Shown here piece after piece: positions 1-7,243 of a stretch of DNA of 11,899 nt; the stretch's first letter is position 1, and each line of letters begins with the position of its first letter. The notes below the pieces were generated by a model. It was not told the origin of the DNA. It searched no databases and saw only the letters and a list, made by a program, of their open reading frames with translations. Source of the stretch: an uncultured Mailhella sp. (GTDB taxonomy: Bacteria; Desulfobacterota; Desulfovibrionia; Desulfovibrionales; Desulfovibrionaceae); the NCBI RefSeq assembly GCF_905187505.1, contig NZ_CAJJIC010000066.1, positions 1 through 11,899 on the forward strand. Direction: 5' to 3'. The translations under genes and the position numbers were made by a program.

Positions 1-55
1 GAGCAGTTGACTCTTAATCAATTGGTTCGGAGTTCGAGTCTCCGGTGACCCACCA
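1..55 (+). tRNA. tRNA-Lys (CUU), 5' part outside the window
   Basis: This is the 3' 55 nt of a tRNA identical to the two complete copies that follow. It contains the end of the D stem, the anticodon arm with loop CTCTTAA (anticodon CTT, reading AAG), the T arm CGGAG-TTCGAGT-CTCCG, the acceptor strand GTGACCC, discriminator A and an encoded CCA. The first 21 nt lie outside the window, so the tandem array probably extends further upstream. Confidence 0.95.
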
Positions 56-106
56 TCTTAAAGACGGTTTTCCGTCGTGACGCATCGGCAGGTTTCTGCC
101 GCACAT

Positions 107-182
<76 letters not shown>

Positions 183-233
183 TCTTAAAGACGGTTTTCC
201 GTCGTGACGCATCGGCAGGTTTCTGCCGCACAT

Positions 234-309
<76 letters not shown>

Positions 310-320
310 TGTGATTTTAT

Positions 321-348
321 GAGGCTGTTTACACAGCCTCTTTTTTTT
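321..348 (+). terminator. Rho-independent terminator of the tRNA-Lys array
   Basis: The stem GAGGCTGT / ACAGCCTC (8 bp, loop TTAC) is followed at once by eight T residues at 341-348. It ends the tRNA transcription unit 12 nt after the last tRNA. Confidence 0.93.
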
Positions 349-411
349 GTTTAAAAGAAACAGCCCCCGGCAAGGCCGGACAGGGCGTCAATTCAGACAC
401 TGGATGTTGCC
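349..411 (+). other. Short leader between the tRNA terminator and the OpgB-like gene
   Basis: Sixty-three nt separate the U tract from the next ATG. The leader holds a GC-rich hairpin: CCGGC-AAG-GCCGG at 367-379, extended by an outer GCCC/GGGC pairing across a 3-nt bulge. I find neither a convincing -35/-10 pair nor a strong Shine-Dalgarno; GGATG near 402 is the best weak candidate. The gene downstream may therefore rely on read-through or on a promoter I cannot recognise. Confidence 0.5.
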
Positions 412-2055
412 ATGCCTACTGCCCGGACGTTTCCGTTCCGCTTTGTCCGCTCCTTCATCGTTTTTTTCCTTCTGTGCTTTACGGTTGCCTTTCTGATCAT
501 GTCGAAGCGTGAGTTTGATGAGGTTACCATCAATCAGGTGCTGTTTCATATGCAGCTCATGCGCGACAACATCGTGACCATGCCGGGAGACTTCATTCAG
601 GTGTTTTTCTGGCATGTGAAGAACGCCGTGCTCTGCGCTGCGACGTTTGCCTTTCTCAGGGAAGCCGCGCCGAAATCCCCGGGCAGGGCGGGCGGACTGT
701 TCGCCGTGGTCTGTCTTGGGCTTGCGGCGCTCTGGTATATCGTTCCGGGCACGTTCATCGATCATCTTTTTGTCGTCGTGCGCTATGTCGTGGTGGCGGT
801 GCTTTTTGCGGCCGCGGCCGGAGCGGCGGGGCTCCCGTACCGTGTCTACACGTTCGCTCCACGCGCTCTTCGCTGGCTTTCCAGCGGCTGGAGACTTGCC
901 GTCCTGTGGCTCGGCATTCTCGTGTACGGTATGTATTATGTGAACTTCTTTACCTTTTTTCAGGAGCAGGCCGTCATCGGCGATTTCTATACCGAAGGCG
1001 CGTATGTGGATCCCCGAAAGGTGAAGGTGTCGGGAACTGGCACGAAGAATCTCATCATCATTTACTGTGAAAGCATTGAAGAGACCTTCGGCAGAAGTGA
1101 TGTCATGGGAGAAGATCTGCTTGCGCCCCTGCGGCCTTCCATTGAGGAGCCCGACCTCCGCATAGAGCAGATGCCCGGCGCGGATTTTACCATAGGTGGC
1201 ATCGTCGCCTCGCAGTGCGGCATTCCGCTCAAGTCCATTTCCATACTCAGCGGCAATCTTACCGGCTGGGCGCTCGACCGGTATCTGCCGGGAGCGGTAT
1301 GTCTCGGGGACTATCTGAAGGCCGATGGGTATCACAACGTCTATTACAACGGCTCCAGCGGCGTGTTTTCCGGTCTCAACAAGTTCTTTCTGAGTCACGG
1401 CTATCAGGAATTCATGGGGAAGGAAGACTGGATAGAGAAAAAGCACGTCGATCCCGCCACCATGAACACCTGGGCCATGTACGACAGCGACATGGTCGAC
1501 AGAAGCATCGCCCGCATCGACGAACTTATGGCCGAAGGCAGGAAGTTCAGCTTTGCGCTTTCCACCATGGACACGCATGAGCCGGGCTTTCTTTCTCCTC
1601 CCTGCGTGGATGAGGGCTATTCGGAAAACTGGTCCGGCTATGTGAAGTGTTCCATGTCTCAGGTGGAACGGCTGCTTCGGCATATACGCGACAAGGGATG
1701 GGAAGATGAGTTCGTCATTCTTGTCATGGGCGATCATCAGGCCAGAATGGCGAAGATGGACGACGTGGATCTCAAGCACGTGAAGGAACGATATGTTCTC
1801 TGTTCGTTGCAGAGGGACGCGACGCTCAAGCCCGTGCGTTCCGTCATCAGCCATTTTGATCTGTTTCCGTCGCTTCTTGCGGCACTCGGCTTTTCCGTGG
1901 AAGGAGAAAGGCTCGGCTTCGGTTACAACGTGTTTTCCAGCGAAGTGACCCCGGAGAAGGACTATCTCGCCCGCCTGAAGAAAAGGGTGCTCAGCCACAG
2001 CAAGGTGTATGAAAGCCTCTGGCTGCCGGAATATGCCGACAGAGAAAAGCAGTGA
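412..2055 (+). CDS. OpgB/LtaS-family membrane phosphoglycerol (or related) transferase
   Basis: A 547-residue inner-membrane enzyme of the sulfatase/alkaline-phosphatase fold family that includes OpgB (MdoB) and LtaS. Hydrophobic segments near residues 12-30, 65-83, 94-112, 116-139 and 160-178 give five membrane helices, followed by a periplasmic catalytic domain from about 213 to 495. Family catalytic positions are visible: Glu220 in IYCES (metal), Thr260 in ADFTIGG (the covalent nucleophile), His389 in DTHEP, and Asp441-His442 in MGDHQ. The segment from FTIGG to SQCGIPL is typical of OpgB. In that family the enzyme moves phosphoglycerol from phosphatidylglycerol to periplasmic glucans; transfer to another envelope acceptor is possible here because no glucan synthase gene is in view. 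The start is the ATG that leaves a short cytoplasmic tail before helix 1; its ribosome site is weak. No terminator follows the stop, so the transcript may run into the 5S gene. Confidence 0.88.
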   Translation: MPTARTFPFRFVRSFIVFFLLCFTVAFLIMSKREFDEVTINQVLFHMQLMRDNIVTMPGDFIQVFFWHVKNAVLCAATFAFLREAAPKSPGRAGGLFAVVCLGLAALWYIVPGTFIDHLFVVVRYVVVAVLFAAAAGAAGLPYRVYTFAPRALRWLSSGWRLAVLWLGILVYGMYYVNFFTFFQEQAVIGDFYTEGAYVDPRKVKVSGTGTKNLIIIYCESIEETFGRSDVMGEDLLAPLRPSIEEPDLRIEQMPGADFTIGGIVASQCGIPLKSISILSGNLTGWALDRYLPGAVCLGDYLKADGYHNVYYNGSSGVFSGLNKFFLSHGYQEFMGKEDWIEKKHVDPATMNTWAMYDSDMVDRSIARIDELMAEGRKFSFALSTMDTHEPGFLSPPCVDEGYSENWSGYVKCSMSQVERLLRHIRDKGWEDEFVILVMGDHQARMAKMDDVDLKHVKERYVLCSLQRDATLKPVRSVISHFDLFPSLLAALGFSVEGERLGFGYNVFSSEVTPEKDYLARLKKRVLSHSKVYESLWLPEYADREKQ

Positions 2056-2203
2056 CGCAGCCGTCGTAGCGCGGCCGATGCCGGAAACGTTGGGAGCTTG
2101 ATGGAACTGCTGTTGAAAGCTCGCAGAAAATGCTTGCCATCCAGGGCGATTCCTGCTACAAGCACAACACGTTGACACTGACTGCCGCACGGCAGTTTCC
2201 ATA
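2056..2203 (+). other. Intergenic region upstream of the 5S gene; possible promoter remnant and hairpin
   Basis: This 148-nt gap has no terminator for the preceding gene. A perfect -35-like TTGACA lies at 2172-2177, but no good -10 occurs at 16-18 nt spacing (the region reads GTTTCC). A hairpin ACTGCC-GCAC-GGCAGT at 2181-2196 ends 7 nt before the 5S 5' end. It may be a processing or promoter-associated element. I see no coding potential. Confidence 0.35.
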
Positions 2204-2322
2204 TTTGCTGGTGTCCATAGAGAAGCGGGTACACCCGATCCCATTCCGAACTCGGAAGTTAAGCGCTTCATCGCCCATGATACTGCGCATCTTTACGTGG
2301 GAAAGTAGGCCGATGCCAGCAG
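2204..2322 (+). rRNA. rrf: 5S ribosomal RNA, solitary
   Basis: About 119 nt with the hallmarks of bacterial 5S rRNA. Terminal helix I is TGCTGG (2206-2211) with CCAGCA (2316-2321). The helix II strand GAAGCG pairs with CGCTTC. The conserved loop B/helix III block reads CCCATTCCGAACTCGG followed by AAGTTAAG. The 3' part ends in the expected GAAAGTAGG before helix I closes. End coordinates are set by helix I and may be off by 1-3 nt. No 16S or 23S sequence is adjacent: a protein gene ends 148 nt upstream and a MATE pump gene starts 50 nt downstream. Confidence 0.95.
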
Positions 2323-2329
2323 TTTTTTC

Positions 2330-2360
2330 AGCCCCTGCGGAATTCCGCAGGGGCTTTTTT
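2330..2360 (+). terminator. Rho-independent terminator of the 5S rRNA gene
   Basis: The perfect stem AGCCCCTGCGG / CCGCAGGGGCT (loop AATT) runs into six T residues. It begins 7 nt after the 5S 3' end. Its U tract stops only 12 nt before the ATG of the MATE gene. Confidence 0.95.
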
Positions 2361-2372
2361 GATGCTTTTTCC

Positions 2373-3815
2373 ATGAAGACGGATCTTACCACCGGAAGCC
2401 CTCTCAAAGGCATGGCGCTGTTCGCCTTGCCGGTCTTTTTCGGCAACGTGTTTCAGCAGGGCTATCAGATGGCCGACATGGCAGTGGTGAGTCATGTGCT
2501 CGGCGATGCCGCGCTGGCGGCTCTGGGGTGCACCGTTGCGGTATACATTGTGGTGCTTGGGCTGTCTTCCGGCATGTCCAACGGTGTTTCTCTGGTCATT
2601 GCGCGCTGTTTCGGCAAAAAGGACGCCGATGAGCTCGGCAGAGCCGTGACCGCGGCGCTGTGGCTGTGGGCGGGGATGTCGATTCTTGTCATGGCGGCGG
2701 GACTTTGGGGGGCGGAGCCTCTGCTGAGGGCGCTGCACACGCCTGACGAGGCTCTGGACATGGCGGCGGCGTATCTGAGAGTCATTTTCTGGGGGATGCC
2801 CGTACTTCTTGCCTACAACATGCTTGCCGGGCTGCTCAGAGGTGTGGGAAACAGTCTGATGCCGCTCATGTTTCTGCTTGCTGCGGCCTCGGGCAACATC
2901 GTGCTTGATCTGCTTCTTGTGGCCGTGCTGAAGCTCGGTGTTTGCGGTGCGGCCGTGGCTACGGTGATTGCCGAAGGCTGTTCCGTCCTTCTCTGCCTCG
3001 GCTATGTGCGCAAAAAATGTCCGGAACTTCGTCCACGGAGTCGTGCGGGAGGCATGGACGCCTTTTTTGGGGGAAGCCTGACGCCGGATGCGGCCATGCT
3101 CGGCGAGATGCTGGGAACCGGTCTGTCCATGGGCTTCATGATGTGCTTCGTGGACATTGGCATCATGATACTGCAGTCGGCCATCAACGATCTGGGGACG
3201 GCCGCCGTAGCCGGCTATGCTGCGGCCAGGCGATTCCACAGTCTCTTTTTGCTGGCGCTCGGCACGCTCGGCGTGGCGGCATCCACGTTCGCAAGTCAGA
3301 ACATCGGAGCAGGGCAGTGGGGAAGGGCAAAAACCGGGGTACGTCATGCCGTCTGCCTCGGGCTTGTCTGGGTGGCGGCCGTCAATGTGGTCGTCTGGCT
3401 GTGGGCGGACGACCTGGTCCGGCTGGCGACAGGCAGCGAAAATGTCGGGGTCATCGGGGCCGGCAGTCTGTATCTTCGGATCGACGCGCCTTTTTATGCA
3501 GGAATAGCCGTGCTCATCATTCTCCGCTCTGCGCTTCAGGGCATGGGAGGACGCCTGTTCAGTCTTGGAGAAGGCGTGCTGGAGCTCGCCGGAAACGTGG
3601 CGTTTGCGCTTTTTGTGGCTCCCGCCATGGGCTACATGGGCGTATGCCTTTGCGAGCCGGTGACGTGTACGCTCTGCGCCGCATATATCAGCGCCTGTTA
3701 TGTTTTTGTCGTGCGGCGCTGGGAGAGGCGGCCTGCAGGAGAATGTTCAGACGCATGCCGTTCCGCGCACCCGGACTGCGGACAGGTGAGACCATCGAGC
3801 GGACTGTCCGACTGA
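2373..3815 (+). CDS. MATE-family multidrug/toxin efflux transporter
   Basis: A 480-residue, very hydrophobic protein with about 12 predicted membrane helices in two homologous halves. The N-terminus (DLTTGSPLKGMALFALPVF followed by GNVFQQ) has the form typical of MATE proteins. The second-half motif ASTFASQNIGAGQ is a recognised MATE signature. Such pumps export cationic drugs, dyes or metabolites in exchange for Na+ or H+. The ATG at 2373 is chosen because it gives the standard family N-terminus; the frame stays open back to 2130, but that extension would translate the 5S rRNA gene. No clear Shine-Dalgarno is present. There is almost no room for a promoter after the 5S terminator, so transcription may start inside or upstream of the 5S gene. 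A Nudix gene follows after 39 nt on the same strand, probably co-transcribed. The hydrophilic tail (about 30 residues) is ordinary. Confidence 0.92.
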   Translation: MKTDLTTGSPLKGMALFALPVFFGNVFQQGYQMADMAVVSHVLGDAALAALGCTVAVYIVVLGLSSGMSNGVSLVIARCFGKKDADELGRAVTAALWLWAGMSILVMAAGLWGAEPLLRALHTPDEALDMAAAYLRVIFWGMPVLLAYNMLAGLLRGVGNSLMPLMFLLAAASGNIVLDLLLVAVLKLGVCGAAVATVIAEGCSVLLCLGYVRKKCPELRPRSRAGGMDAFFGGSLTPDAAMLGEMLGTGLSMGFMMCFVDIGIMILQSAINDLGTAAVAGYAAARRFHSLFLLALGTLGVAASTFASQNIGAGQWGRAKTGVRHAVCLGLVWVAAVNVVVWLWADDLVRLATGSENVGVIGAGSLYLRIDAPFYAGIAVLIILRSALQGMGGRLFSLGEGVLELAGNVAFALFVAPAMGYMGVCLCEPVTCTLCAAYISACYVFVVRRWERRPAGECSDACRSAHPDCGQVRPSSGLSD

Positions 3816-3854
3816 GGCGGTATGGGGAAAGGGCGCAACAGAAGGAGAAAAACC

Positions 3855-4256
3855 ATGGAAAAGGTGACCAAGGAAGTCATGGGAGCCGTGTTTTTTGAAA
3901 ACGGCCGGATTCTTGTCATGCGCAGGGCTCCGTTCATGAGCTGTCCCGGCAGCTGGGAGTTTCCCGGCGGGAAGCTTGAGCCCGGAGAAACGCCTGAACA
4001 GTGTCTTGCCCGTGAACTCAGGGAAGAGCTGCGCATCGATGCGGAAATAGGAGAATACCTGACGGAAAACAGCCACGGCTATGATTTCGGCACCGTGCAC
4101 CTTTGCGTGTATCGTGTGACATCCTGGCGGGGGGACATTGCCTTGACCGTGCACGACGATATGCGCTGGGTTCCTTTGAAGGAACTGGCGGATTTTCCCG
4201 GGCTTCTGCCTGCGGATGTTCCCGTTGCCCGGACTCTGGAGACCAGACTCGGCTGA
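3855..4256 (+). CDS. MutT-like Nudix (d)NTP pyrophosphohydrolase
   Basis: A 133-residue Nudix hydrolase of usual MutT length. The Nudix box G-x5-E-x7-REL-x-EE is complete: Gly39, Glu45, then Arg53-Glu54-Leu55 and Glu57-Glu58, which bind the catalytic Mg2+. The Gly normally near the end of the box is Arg60, a common variation. The segment WEFPGGK just before the box and the overall layout match E. coli MutT, which removes 8-oxo-dGTP, but other nucleotides are possible substrates. The ATG at 3855 is preceded by AAGGAG at 7 nt spacing. An in-frame ATG at 3822 would add 11 basic residues with a poorer ribosome site. It lies 39 nt after the MATE gene and is probably its operon partner. Confidence 0.9.
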   Translation: MEKVTKEVMGAVFFENGRILVMRRAPFMSCPGSWEFPGGKLEPGETPEQCLARELREELRIDAEIGEYLTENSHGYDFGTVHLCVYRVTSWRGDIALTVHDDMRWVPLKELADFPGLLPADVPVARTLETRLG

Positions 4257-4512
4257 TGTTTCCCGGATCTTCGGGGGCGATGACGAAAATGACGTTTCAG
4301 GCATGGCTTTCGGAGCGCATCTGAACGTTGAAGGAAATCGAACCGTGTTCCGTTTCGGTTCGGAGCCGTGCCGTCGTCGACAGCATGCGCACAGTCGACG
4401 GCATCGACGTTCCTGCGGATCCGTTTCATGGTAGAGAAAAAGACAAAAAGGCGGCCTTTTTCACGGTCGCCTTTTTGTGTCCCGGTGTCGGCGGTGACTG
4501 CAGAAGATGTTG
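4257..4512. other. Convergent intergenic region with two hairpins; candidate structured RNA or 3' UTR
   Basis: Upstream of the shared terminator, this 256-nt gap holds hairpin 1, CGAACCG/CGGTTCG with a 10-nt loop (4339-4362). Hairpin 2 (4368-4404) is GTGCC + GTCGAC paired with GTCGAC + GGCAT around a GTC bulge and a 12-nt loop. The open frames through this gap run across the hairpins and terminator, so I do not accept them as genes. No clear promoter is seen. Confidence 0.45.
4443..4478. terminator. Bidirectional intrinsic terminator between converging units
   Basis: ACAAAAAGGCGGCC pairs with GGTCGCCTTTTTGT through 14 bp including one G-T, with an 8-nt loop. The A and T tracts are symmetrical, so it can serve both the MATE-Nudix unit (plus) and the metal-ABC-FmdE operon (minus), whose last stop is at 4513. 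Confidence 0.85.
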
Positions 4513-5133
4513 TTACTGCCGGCGGCCGGCTGCCTTTTCCGCACAGTCGATGCACAGATTCCTGCCGTTCACCTTGCGTATGCGGGTGGACATGACGCCC
4601 TCTCCGCATTCGTCGCAGATGATGGTGGGAAGGCGTCGCGCCGTGTGCGGCATGTCGCAGAGCGGCTCTCCGACCAAAAACAGCTCCTCGAAGGGAAGGG
4701 AAAGAATCTGCTGGATGCGCTCTTTTTTCAGGAGTTCCGCCTTCTCTTCCAGCTCTGCTCGCCTGTCCTTGGGAAGAGCCTCGAGTTCCTGCCGTATCTG
4801 CTTCATGCGACGCGAAAGATCGTCTTCACGAAGTTTTTGAACGAGACGCGCTTTTTTCCCGTCGCTGCGCCGGAAAAAGCTGAAGGCAACCTTGCCCCTG
4901 TCCCGGAATATGAGGTTGCCCTTGCCGAAGGTGCAGCCAACAAGAGCCTGGATGGCATCGACGGCGCACATGTCGGTTTCGGTGACGGCAACGATTTCCT
5001 CGTCGGCTGCGGTTCCCATGTTCTGCATGGCCCATGCGGCCACGCGGATGCCTGTGCTGAGGCCCGGGCACCAGTGTCCATGGAAGGCCACGGCCCTGTC
5101 GATGAGTTCCTGAGTAATGCCTGGAGCGTACAT
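4513..5133 (-). CDS. FmdE-family protein with C-terminal four-cysteine zinc finger
   Basis: A 206-residue protein. Residues about 6-110 form an FmdE domain with the signature FHGHWCPGLSTG (His18, His20, Cys22) and further cysteines at 56 and 67. The domain is named after a protein co-purifying with methanogen molybdenum formylmethanofuran dehydrogenase, but its biochemical role in bacteria is unsettled. A charged, probably helical linker (105-145) joins it to a zinc finger with Cys173-x2-Cys176 and Cys194-x2-Cys197, resembling a DksA/TraR-type finger. No signal peptide is present, so it is cytoplasmic. The start has AAGGAG 6 nt upstream. It lies 39 nt after the ATPase and is the last gene of the operon before the terminator. 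I infer a role in handling the metal or cofactor imported by the ABC system, as sensor, chaperone or enzyme. Confidence 0.87.
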   Translation of the reverse strand: MYAPGITQELIDRAVAFHGHWCPGLSTGIRVAAWAMQNMGTAADEEIVAVTETDMCAVDAIQALVGCTFGKGNLIFRDRGKVAFSFFRRSDGKKARLVQKLREDDLSRRMKQIRQELEALPKDRRAELEEKAELLKKERIQQILSLPFEELFLVGEPLCDMPHTARRLPTIICDECGEGVMSTRIRKVNGRNLCIDCAEKAAGRRQ

Positions 5134-5172
5134 GGTTTCTCCTTGTCGTTTCTTGTAAATGAAGGAAGAGGC

Positions 5173-6132
5173 TCAGGATCTGCGGGGGCAGACCATGTCC
5201 ATGTTCTTTGCGGAAATGCGCACGCACTCTGGACCGTAGATATGCTGAAGTATCTCTTCAGTGACGGCCTCATGCACCGGTCCTTCCGAAAAAACGTGTC
5301 CCTGATACAGTACGACCGCAGTGTCGCAGAACCAGAGTATGTGATTGGGGTCGTGGCAGCAGACGAGAATGGCCACGCCCTGCCCCGAAACCTCCTGCAG
5401 GACTTTCCATACTGCAAGCTGATTGCTGAAGTCCAGAGCGCTTGTGGGCTCATCCAGAAGAATGAGCGGGGTCTGTTGCGCCATGGCCCTTGCTATGAGC
5501 ACGAGCTGCCTTTGACCTCCGGAAAGCTGATTGCAGGATGCATCGGCAAGATGCGCGATGCCTATGCGTTCCATGGCTTCCTCGGCGGCTTCTCTGTCCT
5601 TGCTCTTGAGATTGAACCAGCCGTCCATGTGCGGAGAGCGGCCCATGAGCACCATGTCGCGGACGGTAAACGGAAAGGGCTGGCGGTGTTCCTGGGGAAC
5701 GTAGGCCACGTGACGGGCCAGCTCGGCAGGGCGCATGTGTGCGATGTTGACGCCTCGCACGTGGACTTGTCCTTTCTCGGGATGCAGAAACCCCATGCAG
5801 CATCGGAAGAGCGTGGACTTGCCGCTGCCGTTGGGACCGAGCAGTCCGCAGATCTGCCCCGGACGTACCGACAGACTCAGATCGTGCAGAATGGTCTTTC
5901 TGGCATAGGAGAAGGTAAGTCCCTGTATGTCGAGGGCGTGTTCTGCCGAAAAAGGTCCGTCGTATTCCTGTCCGCGTCCGGTGAGAACCCGGCGCAGTGT
6001 GTGGAAAAGCCCCTGTTCCACGCCGTGGTGGAACAGAAGAGAATTTCCGTGTTGAAGGCGGCCGGACGTTCCGGCGGGCAGAAGAGCACCGTCCATGCAA
6101 AAAGCCGCCGTAGCTATGGCGTCACGCTCCAT
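5173..6132 (-). CDS. ABC transporter ATPase, FecE/BtuD-type (metal-chelate import)
   Basis: A 319-residue ATPase of the iron-siderophore/cobalamin/molybdate class. Walker A GPNGSGKST is at 99-107, the Q-loop at Gln147, the LSGGQ signature at 203-207, Walker B LILLDEP at 223-229 with SALD after it, and the switch His260. The family core starts near residue 66, so there is an unusual N-terminal extension of roughly 65 residues with no motif I recognise. The extension is probably translated. The first ATG is preceded by AAGGAAGGGAG at close spacing and overlaps the permease stop by 11 nt, while internal candidates (Met13, a GTG at codon 38) have poor ribosome sites. It powers the permease encoded just upstream. 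Confidence 0.93.
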   Translation of the reverse strand: MERDAIATAAFCMDGALLPAGTSGRLQHGNSLLFHHGVEQGLFHTLRRVLTGRGQEYDGPFSAEHALDIQGLTFSYARKTILHDLSLSVRPGQICGLLGPNGSGKSTLFRCCMGFLHPEKGQVHVRGVNIAHMRPAELARHVAYVPQEHRQPFPFTVRDMVLMGRSPHMDGWFNLKSKDREAAEEAMERIGIAHLADASCNQLSGGQRQLVLIARAMAQQTPLILLDEPTSALDFSNQLAVWKVLQEVSGQGVAILVCCHDPNHILWFCDTAVVLYQGHVFSEGPVHEAVTEEILQHIYGPECVRISAKNMDMVCPRRS

Positions 6133-7135
6133 AGAGCTCCCTTCCTTTGGCGCGGAGCAGCCACAGCAGATAGGGTGCTCCTACGATGGATGTGATGATG
6201 GCGATGGGAATTTCCGTACCTGTCAGCGTGCGTGCCAGGGTGTCGCAGAAAAGCATGTAGAGCGCACCGAGCAGGGCGGAACAGGGGATCACCCAGCGAT
6301 TGTCGGGACCGAACATCATGCGGGCGGCATGGGGCATCATGAGACCTACCCAGGCTATGATGCCTGCCGTGGAAACGCAGACCGAGGCGGCGAGCGTAGC
6401 CAGGATGATGAAGAAGATGCGCAGCCTGTCGGGATGAATGCCGAGACTGCGCGCTTCCTCGTCGCCGAGCGAGAGCAGATTGAGTTTCCACGACAATGAG
6501 GCGAGCACGGCCAGACAGGGAAGTACTGCGCCTGCCGTTACGGCGACGTCGTGCCAGTTGGCATAGTAGAAGCCGCCCATCATCCAGAAGGTGATTTCCC
6601 TGAGTTCCACATCTGAGGCCAGATACTTCATGATGCCGAGACCGGCGGAAAAGAGCGAGCCTACGATGATGCCGGAAAGCACCAGCGTGACCGGCGGCGT
6701 TTCTCCCCTGTTTCGGGCGAGGAAGAAGGAGAGCAGAACGGCCGTCATGCCTGCGAGAAAGGCGGAAAGCTGCCCATTGGGAAAAAGGGCCGGAAATACG
6801 ATGGCGAGAGCCGCTCCGCAGGAAGCCCCTGCGGAAACGCCGAGAATGTACGGTTCCACAAGAGGATTCCTGAAGCATCCCTGATACACGGTGCCGGAAA
6901 CGGCCATGGCCATGCCGGTCATGGCGGCGAGGATCAGCCGGGGAAGACGTATGCGCCATATGATGATATCGTGCATTTTTGAGGCCGTGCCGTCTCCTGC
7001 GCCCGCATGGGCGAGGATGATGTCCAGCACGTTGCCGGGAGCCATGTCGTAGTCGCCGGAGAGAAGAGCCAGCACGACGGCGACCGCAAGGGCAAGGCAG
7101 AGCAGCATGGCCAGAGGGACGCGCAGTGTTTTCAT
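6122..7135 (-). CDS. FecCD-type ABC transporter permease (metal-chelate import)
   Basis: A 337-residue type II importer permease with about 10 membrane helices. Family signatures are RIRLPR (61-66), GTVYQGCFRNPL with EPYILG after it (81-99), the cytoplasmic coupling loop LGDEEARSLGI, and GIIAWVGLMMPHAAR. The start is placed at 7135, where GAGG lies 5 nt upstream. An in-frame ATG at 7192 would add 19 residues ahead of the first helix but has no good ribosome site. The 3' end overlaps the ATPase start by 11 nt, implying translational coupling. Relatives carry ferric siderophores, haem, cobalamin or molybdate/tungstate (the H. influenzae MolB type); the sequence alone does not tell which. Confidence 0.93.
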   Translation of the reverse strand: MKTLRVPLAMLLCLALAVAVVLALLSGDYDMAPGNVLDIILAHAGAGDGTASKMHDIIIWRIRLPRLILAAMTGMAMAVSGTVYQGCFRNPLVEPYILGVSAGASCGAALAIVFPALFPNGQLSAFLAGMTAVLLSFFLARNRGETPPVTLVLSGIIVGSLFSAGLGIMKYLASDVELREITFWMMGGFYYANWHDVAVTAGAVLPCLAVLASLSWKLNLLSLGDEEARSLGIHPDRLRIFFIILATLAASVCVSTAGIIAWVGLMMPHAARMMFGPDNRWVIPCSALLGALYMLFCDTLARTLTGTEIPIAIITSIVGAPYLLWLLRAKGRELYGA

Positions 7136-7243
7136 GAAAACCTCGTGGGCAGGGGCAGTGTCGGATGCCGGAAGTGTTCCCCTCCTCGGCATGGTTGCGC
7201 CGGAAAGAACGCGGGGAAAATGATTGAAGCAGAACTTGAAGGA
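7136..7243 (-). other. Intercistronic spacer, binding protein to permease
   Basis: A 108-nt spacer between the binding-protein stop and the preferred permease start. It contains the alternative permease ATG (7192) and weak pairing (GGAA/TTCC within GCCG/CGGC). I see no terminator, so the operon should read through. Confidence 0.5.

Noticed and set aside
388..2271. A 627-codon open frame antisense to the OpgB-like gene
   Set aside because: Its product is His/Arg-rich with no family features. It runs antisense across a gene with clear catalytic motifs and into the 5S rRNA gene. Long antisense frames are expected at this base composition.
2130..2372. Upstream extension of the MATE gene
   Set aside because: It would translate the entire 5S rRNA and its terminator; the standard MATE N-terminus begins at 2373.
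4507..6195. A 562-codon plus-strand frame across FmdE and the ATPase
   Set aside because: It is a shadow of two well-supported minus-strand genes, with no recognisable domain or sensible start context.
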